Below, in pieces: positions 21,990-26,519 of a DNA stretch of 26,519 nt. Source of the stretch: JBNKDD01 sp050288085 (GTDB lineage Bacteria; Chloroflexota; Anaerolineae; Aggregatilineales; UBA3940); contig JBNKDD010000048.1 of assembly GCA_050288085.1 (NCBI GenBank), positions 1-26,519 on the forward strand, given 5' to 3'. The position numbers and the translations under genes are program-made. The notes beneath the pieces are model-generated. The model saw only the letters and a list, made by a program, of their open reading frames with translations, did no database searches and was not told the origin of the DNA. Numbering within the stretch: position 1 is the stretch's first letter; each line of letters begins with the position of its first letter.

Positions 21990-24596
21990 CTACGACAACA
22001 GGCCCAATTCGCGGGCACGAGCGACGGCCTCTGTTCGACGCTGAACGCCGAGTTTGCTATAGATGCTCCGGTTGTGCCCTTTCACAGTGGGCAAGGCGAG
22101 GAAAAGTCGATCTGCAATATCATGGTTCGAGAGGCCATCGGCAATGAGATGCAGCACTTCCAACTCGCGGTCGCTTAACGGATCGATCAGCGGTTGGTCA
22201 GCAAGCTCATTTGCCGCGTCAAAGGCCGCGAGCAGCCTGCCGGTATAATCCGGCATCAATCCACGAGCCGCCGCTTCGGTCAGAAGGTCGGCCATCAGCG
22301 GACCTTTATCCACAAAGAGCCGGATGAAGCCGCCCGGTGCTGCTCGTGTTAACGCCTCACCCAGCAGTTGGATCGCCCGATCTACATCACCCTGCACATG
22401 GTGAGCGATTGCTTGCAGTACCAATGTTTTGAGTTGTTCATCTGCCCAACTTTTGGCCGTCATTTGCTCCTGATATGGCCCCAGTACCGCCAGGGCCGCC
22501 GCCGGATCTTTTTCTGCGAGGTGTACCCGTGCCCGGCTGATGGGCAGATCGTGCTCCTCTGCCAGATTAGCAGCAGCATCCAGATTTCCCTGGCTAATCA
22601 GGATAAGCACCTGTACGGCAGCGACCTCCGGCATCAACTGCACGAAGTCATGTTGGCGCACCGACTGACCGGCCTCCGCTAGAAGCGCAGTTGCACCGGG
22701 TATATCACCCTGAGCAAGACTCAGCCGGGCAAGGAACACCCCACTGGAAGCAGTGCTGTCAATATTTTCTATCTGCCGTGCCAGTTCGATACTCTGCTGT
22801 CCGTGCTGTTGGGCAGTATTCAGGTCGTTCCATTCATAGCTTAGGCGAGCCAGCCCAAGATACGCTTCGCAGGCCATTGGCAGCGGCGGATCACCGACTA
22901 TTTGCAAGACGCGCCTGTAGGATTGAGCTGCCTGATAGAGCTGATTCTCCGTTTCCTGGATAATGCCCAGGCCGGTTGTTGCCAGTATGTTGATAAAGGC
23001 ATTCCTGGATGCCTCGCTGATCGATATAGCCTTGATATAGGTCTCGCGGGCGGCTGATCGATCTCCCTGGAACTGATAAGCAATCCCCAGCGCCCAGGTT
23101 GCCGCCGTGCGAACCGGCAGGTTATCCGGGTGGAGATATTCCAGGGCGCGATGTGCCTGGGTTATGATAGTTTCTACCTGATACTGAGGACCAGCCAACA
23201 TCGCCCGGATGGCGGCAATATGCCCGATAAGGTCATTGATCTTGTCATCTGGCTCGATACCCTGTAGGGCCGCTTCCGCTGCTTGCAGTTTCGATTCGAC
23301 CTGGGTCGGTTGGCTGGCAACCCACAACGCCGAGGCATACATCACCCACAACGAGGGTCTGGCATCCAGCACCGCCGTTGGCAGCGACTCCAGCCAGGTC
23401 AAGACCGGGGTTACTACCCCACGAAAATGCAGGTGCATCCCATTTCCTTCTACCAGACATGCGGCGCGATCAACATTGTTGGCGGCTGCGGCATGGCGAA
23501 AAGCTTCAATCTCCATGCCATTGTCCTCATACCATTGGCTAGCACGGCAATGTAACTCGGACACCTCCTCCGGTGATGAGCCTGTGTTCTGGTTTAGCCG
23601 CTGTCGCAGCAAGCCGGCGAAGAGATGGTGATAGCGATACCAGCGCCGCTCATTGTCCAGGGAGACGATAAACAGGTTAGCCTGTTCGAGATATTCCAGG
23701 GTTTGTTGACCATTATTCTGCCTGGTGAGTGCATCGCACAGGGGGCCGCACAGCCGGTCAAGGATGGAAGTATGAATCAAGAACGCTTGGACAGCCTCCG
23801 TCTGCCGGTGCAGGACTTCTTCTATCAGATAGTCCATTACGAAGTGGTGGCTGCCGGTAAAAGACTTGACGAAACTTGAAATGTCGCTGCTTCCCTGCAT
23901 AGAAAGCGCCGCCAATTGCAAACCTGCGATCCAGCCTTCAGTCCGCATCTCCAGGGAAGCAACTTCCTCAGAGGAAAGGTCAAGTCCCATCACCTGATTG
24001 AGGAATTCAGCAGCTTCGGAGGGCGTAAACCGCAGGTCTTTGACACGTAGTTCGGTTAACTGGTCGCGGGCACGTAACCGGGCCAGGGGAAATTGGGGGT
24101 CCTCACGGGTGGTGATAGCCAGGTGCATTCCCGGAGGCTGATGCTCGATCAGAAAGAGTAGGGCCTGGTCAATCGATTGGCAATCAATCAGGTGGTAATC
24201 GTCAAGAACGAGGATGAAATTTTCCGGGATGGCAGCAAGATCGTTGAGCAAAGTTGGCAAGATCACCTCGGGTGGTGGGGGCTGTGGGGATTGGAGTATA
24301 TCCAATATACCCTTACCCACAGCCGGCATGATCATCTGCAAGGCAGCAATAAGATAAGCCAGGAAGCGTGTAGTGTCGTTATCGCCTTCATCAAGAGATA
24401 GCCAGGCCACGGGTCTTTCACAGCCAGCAACCCATTCACTGACCAACGTGGTTTTTCCAAAACCAGCAGGGGCCGAGATAAGGGTCAGTTTACGATGCAG
24501 GCCGCCATTCAGTTGTTCGATCAGGTGTGGACGGGAAACGAGTTCCGGTCGAGTAGGAGGAATATAGAGTTTGGTGGTTAAAGCTGGCGTAGACAT
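21990..24596 (-). CDS. MalT-like LuxR family transcriptional regulator (STAND ATPase)
   Basis: This 868-aa regulator has the four-part MalT layout. The N-terminus, LTTKLYIPPTRPELVSRPHL, is typical of the family. A STAND NTPase has Walker A APAGFGKTT (42-50) and Walker B FILVLDDYHLID (about 127-138). A winged-helix segment and a long TPR-like helical repeat region (about 420-760) bind inducers in relatives. The C-terminal LuxR HTH contains LSDRELEVLHLIADGLSNHDIADRLFLALPTVKGH and ends with SKLGVQRRTEAVARA. Such proteins activate genes when ligand and ATP are bound. The gene has no ribosome site, and a TATAAT lies six bases before the ATG, so its mRNA may be leaderless. It directly precedes promoter copy C and is the best local candidate for reading the shared box. 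Confidence 0.93.
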   Translation of the reverse strand: MSTPALTTKLYIPPTRPELVSRPHLIEQLNGGLHRKLTLISAPAGFGKTTLVSEWVAGCERPVAWLSLDEGDNDTTRFLAYLIAALQMIMPAVGKGILDILQSPQPPPPEVILPTLLNDLAAIPENFILVLDDYHLIDCQSIDQALLFLIEHQPPGMHLAITTREDPQFPLARLRARDQLTELRVKDLRFTPSEAAEFLNQVMGLDLSSEEVASLEMRTEGWIAGLQLAALSMQGSSDISSFVKSFTGSHHFVMDYLIEEVLHRQTEAVQAFLIHTSILDRLCGPLCDALTRQNNGQQTLEYLEQANLFIVSLDNERRWYRYHHLFAGLLRQRLNQNTGSSPEEVSELHCRASQWYEDNGMEIEAFRHAAAANNVDRAACLVEGNGMHLHFRGVVTPVLTWLESLPTAVLDARPSLWVMYASALWVASQPTQVESKLQAAEAALQGIEPDDKINDLIGHIAAIRAMLAGPQYQVETIITQAHRALEYLHPDNLPVRTAATWALGIAYQFQGDRSAARETYIKAISISEASRNAFINILATTGLGIIQETENQLYQAAQSYRRVLQIVGDPPLPMACEAYLGLARLSYEWNDLNTAQQHGQQSIELARQIENIDSTASSGVFLARLSLAQGDIPGATALLAEAGQSVRQHDFVQLMPEVAAVQVLILISQGNLDAAANLAEEHDLPISRARVHLAEKDPAAALAVLGPYQEQMTAKSWADEQLKTLVLQAIAHHVQGDVDRAIQLLGEALTRAAPGGFIRLFVDKGPLMADLLTEAAARGLMPDYTGRLLAAFDAANELADQPLIDPLSDRELEVLHLIADGLSNHDIADRLFLALPTVKGHNRSIYSKLGVQRRTEAVARARELGLLS

Positions 24597-24602
24597 GGAC
24601 TA

Positions 24603-24630
24603 ATTATAGGGGGCACGCCTGACGAAGCAA
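24603..24630 (-). promoter_or_regulatory. Promoter of the MalT-like regulator, probably leaderless
   Basis: On the minus strand a perfect TATAAT (24608-24603) lies 16 bases after TTGCTT (24630-24625). Only six bases separate it from the ATG, so transcription should begin at or next to the start codon. No Shine-Dalgarno sequence is present. Confidence 0.6.
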
Positions 24631-24697
24631 GCTCTTTTTCTTATGCACAAGATGAGGCTTATATGAATCTATCTGAGGAGGGTTGATTATTTACAGA

Positions 24698-24823
24698 CTA
24701 CCTGGGTTTGCTCACGTCGATACAAACACAATGCTCGCAAGGCTTATCATCTCGCGGGTATGGTTCAACTTGAACGCAGCTGCCAATCAGATGGCTATTT
24801 TGTTGAGACAGTAAAATACTCAA
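24698..24823 (-). CDS. Possible small Cys-rich protein (41 aa)
   Basis: A TTG at 24823, overlapping the helicase stop, opens 41 codons ending at TAG 24700-24698. The second half reads EPYPRDDKPCEHCVCIDVSK, with a CxxCxC cluster that could bind metal. No family was recognised and no ribosome site is evident. The opposite strand also has an open frame here, so this may be chance. The rest of the 223-base gap (24597-24819) holds only the regulator promoter. Confidence 0.2.
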   Translation of the reverse strand: MSILLSQQNSHLIGSCVQVEPYPRDDKPCEHCVCIDVSKPR

Positions 24824-26454
24824 TCCGTACTTGCTTTAGCCAGCACAAATGGATGTACTTCACAACAACCACATTCTATCAATAGTTGTCCAATTACGGT
24901 CAGCGTCCATTTAGAGTCAACGATATCATCAACGAGTAAAACCGGTTCAGAGAACACATCATTAACCTCAAAGGCATCCAAAATGTTTGATGCTTGTTGC
25001 CAGGTATTCTGCATCGTTTTTTGTTCGGGCTGTTCACAGACATTTGATACAACGTCTTTATAGGCCAAACCCAATGCATCTGCCAGTCGCCTGGCAAAAT
25101 CGGGGACTAAGAGTGGTCGGCGTAATGATGGAACCGCCGTTACCCAGGTCGGAGGGCTCTCAAGTTCTTGGAAGTATTGACAAAGAAGCGCTGCTGAGGC
25201 CGTCACCAGCTCATCAGAAAGATGGCGATCAACATATTTTCCACGCTTTACCAGTTCGCCCCAACCTGGATCGTGGTAACGACACAGCGCGATTCCGGTC
25301 GCATTCGTTTGTTTAAATCTACCTCGTCTTGAATCCGAAAATCTTGCTGGCCATTGTCGGCGTGGTTCAAAACATATCCTCTCGCTGTCCCGCAGGAATG
25401 CACTGGCCTGCTCAACGAGCTGGGGATCAGGAACAAACTTACTTTCTGCACCACGACAATTTTTGCACTTTCCACAGGATTGAAGGCGTGTCGGATCGTC
25501 AAGCGCATTGGCGATAAATTCCATCAGGCAGCCCTGGTGCTGAATATAGCGTTGCATATCTTCGAGTTCTTTCAAGCGCTGCTGCATGACTTGTCCCCAG
25601 CGCACATAATCCGGTGTGCGATTGGAGTCGATCAGATGGTAGGTACGCCCTTGTTTTTTGACGATGTTCTCAATTTCGAGATGAGTCAGAATTTTCTCAA
25701 GTGTAGAGACTTTGACGTTGACGAATCCCATCAATTGATTGCGGCTTAACCCATCTGATTTTGATAAGGCATCAATGGCCTGTTCGATATGCTGAGGCTT
25801 CGGAAATGCCGTTTCGATGAAATATTTTTGAATGTCTTCATCTTCTAGGCCGTGCATCAAAATAATATGTGCTTGATCAATGCCCCGCCCGGCCCGGCCA
25901 ATCTGCTGATAGTAACTGATGATTGAGCCGGGATATTGGTAATGAATAACAAAGTGCAAGTCAGGCTTATCAAATCCCATCCCTAAAGCAACGCTGGCAA
26001 CAAGTGCTTTGACTTCATTGTTAAGTAATTGATGTTCCAGATCAACCCGGTTTTCTCCCGTATCTTGTTCAACCTGGGCATAATAGGGTTTTGTCTTGAA
26101 ACCGTGTTGATTGAGCCATCTCGACACACGCAAACAATCGTGGGTTGTCATGCAATAGATAATGCCACAACCTTCAATACACGATAAAAGATGGAGCAAT
26201 AATGTCAAACGATGGCTGATTGAATATGGCGGCGGATAGACATAGAGCCTCAAACTGTCTCGTGTCAGGGGGCCGCGTAGAACCTGCAAATTGGGGCCCA
26301 GGATTTCACTAACATCGGCCACCACACGATCATTGGCTGTTGCGGTCGTCCCTAATACCGGCGTATTGGGTGGGATTTCATTGAGAACACGCATGATCCG
26401 GCGATAGTTGGGGCGAAAGTCATGGCCCCAATCAGAAATACAAGGTTGTGTCAA
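24820..26454 (-). CDS. RecQ-family helicase with C-terminal phosphoribosyltransferase domain, N-terminally truncated
   Basis: The 544-aa frame opens at a TTG inside what should be the helicase core. It keeps CISDWGHDFRPNYRRIM just after the DEAH box, motif III TATAN, motif IV GIIYCMTTHDC, motif V VASVALGMGFDKPD and motif VI QQIGRAGRG. It also keeps a RecQ zinc region (cysteines in SCGKCKNCRG) and a C-terminal phosphoribosyltransferase-like domain with the PRPP-loop VLLVDDIVDSKWT (about residues 505-517). RecQ-phosphoribosyltransferase fusions occur in several bacterial phyla; their role is thought to lie in DNA repair or recombination. Walker A and the DEAH Walker B are absent: LTQP stands where DEAH belongs. 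The product cannot be an active helicase unless the window or assembly is misleading. It is probably a pseudogene or a disrupted copy. Confidence 0.8.
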   Translation of the reverse strand: MTQPCISDWGHDFRPNYRRIMRVLNEIPPNTPVLGTTATANDRVVADVSEILGPNLQVLRGPLTRDSLRLYVYPPPYSISHRLTLLLHLLSCIEGCGIIYCMTTHDCLRVSRWLNQHGFKTKPYYAQVEQDTGENRVDLEHQLLNNEVKALVASVALGMGFDKPDLHFVIHYQYPGSIISYYQQIGRAGRGIDQAHIILMHGLEDEDIQKYFIETAFPKPQHIEQAIDALSKSDGLSRNQLMGFVNVKVSTLEKILTHLEIENIVKKQGRTYHLIDSNRTPDYVRWGQVMQQRLKELEDMQRYIQHQGCLMEFIANALDDPTRLQSCGKCKNCRGAESKFVPDPQLVEQASAFLRDSERICFEPRRQWPARFSDSRRGRFKQTNATGIALCRYHDPGWGELVKRGKYVDRHLSDELVTASAALLCQYFQELESPPTWVTAVPSLRRPLLVPDFARRLADALGLAYKDVVSNVCEQPEQKTMQNTWQQASNILDAFEVNDVFSEPVLLVDDIVDSKWTLTVIGQLLIECGCCEVHPFVLAKASTD

Positions 26455-26519
26455 GTATTCTGTGTAAATAGCATCATTTCATAAAGGGAACCGGCCATCA
26501 AAGTGGATGGCAAGCTGGT
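26455..26519 (-). other. Unidentified sequence joined to the truncated helicase
   Basis: Upstream of the helicase remnant the same frame meets TGA at 26481-26479. Beyond it the text (QLAIHFDGRFPL) does not resemble RecQ. It may be the end of an inserted element, a rearrangement boundary or an assembly join. It is too short to identify. Confidence 0.3.

Overview
The window reads as a chromosomal segment of a free-living bacterium, most likely a member of the Chloroflexota (Anaerolineae-like). This assignment is an inference from gene content: a MalT-type LuxR ATPase regulator, a DUF4386 membrane protein, an 800-residue double-FtsX permease, mid-GC coding and frequent TTG/GTG starts. It has not been checked by any search. 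No tRNA, rRNA, CRISPR array or complete insertion sequence was seen.

Region 1 (1-7332, all minus strand) is a surface-polysaccharide operon. It is read from a good sigma-70-type promoter (7304-7332) through a nucleotide-sugar epimerase/dehydratase, a nucleotide-sugar 6-dehydrogenase (probable TTG start) and five GT4-type glycosyltransferases with overlapping ends. The last one runs off the left edge. Region 2 (7634-10870, minus) is a MacB/LolCDE-like ABC pair (ATPase plus 803-aa permease) with its own promoter.

Region 3 (10895-14495, minus) is an extracytoplasmic redox module. In transcription order it holds a coiled-coil membrane-anchored protein with a His/Glu tail, a Pro-rich single-span protein, an ApbE flavin transferase, a ferric-reductase-like haem membrane protein and a thioredoxin-like lipoprotein. 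The lipoprotein frame contains one in-frame TGA exactly at the first Cys position of the CxxC motif, followed at the right distance by a SECIS-like hairpin. It is probably a selenoprotein. Region 4 (14557-18025, plus) diverges from region 3. It encodes an OmpR/PhoB-type response regulator, a histidine kinase and a six-span class III nucleotidyl cyclase. Four 10-11-bp-phased repeats lie between the two units and are a likely shared operator.

Region 5 (18069-24596, minus) contains an MDR oxidoreductase, a DUF4386 protein, an 80-aa conserved-looking small protein, a VOC protein, an alpha/beta hydrolase and the MalT-like LuxR regulator, which has a leaderless-looking promoter. Three promoters, those of the ABC pair, the 80-aa protein and the hydrolase, carry the same composite box (ATACTTTAGTAT plus an upstream ATAC-CCC element) immediately before a weak -35. 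They form a small, sequence-visible regulon that the neighbouring LuxR protein may control. Region 6 (24820-26519, minus) is a RecQ-type helicase with a C-terminal phosphoribosyltransferase domain. Its N-terminal ATPase motifs are missing, and it is cut at the DEAH box by an unrelated junction near the right edge.
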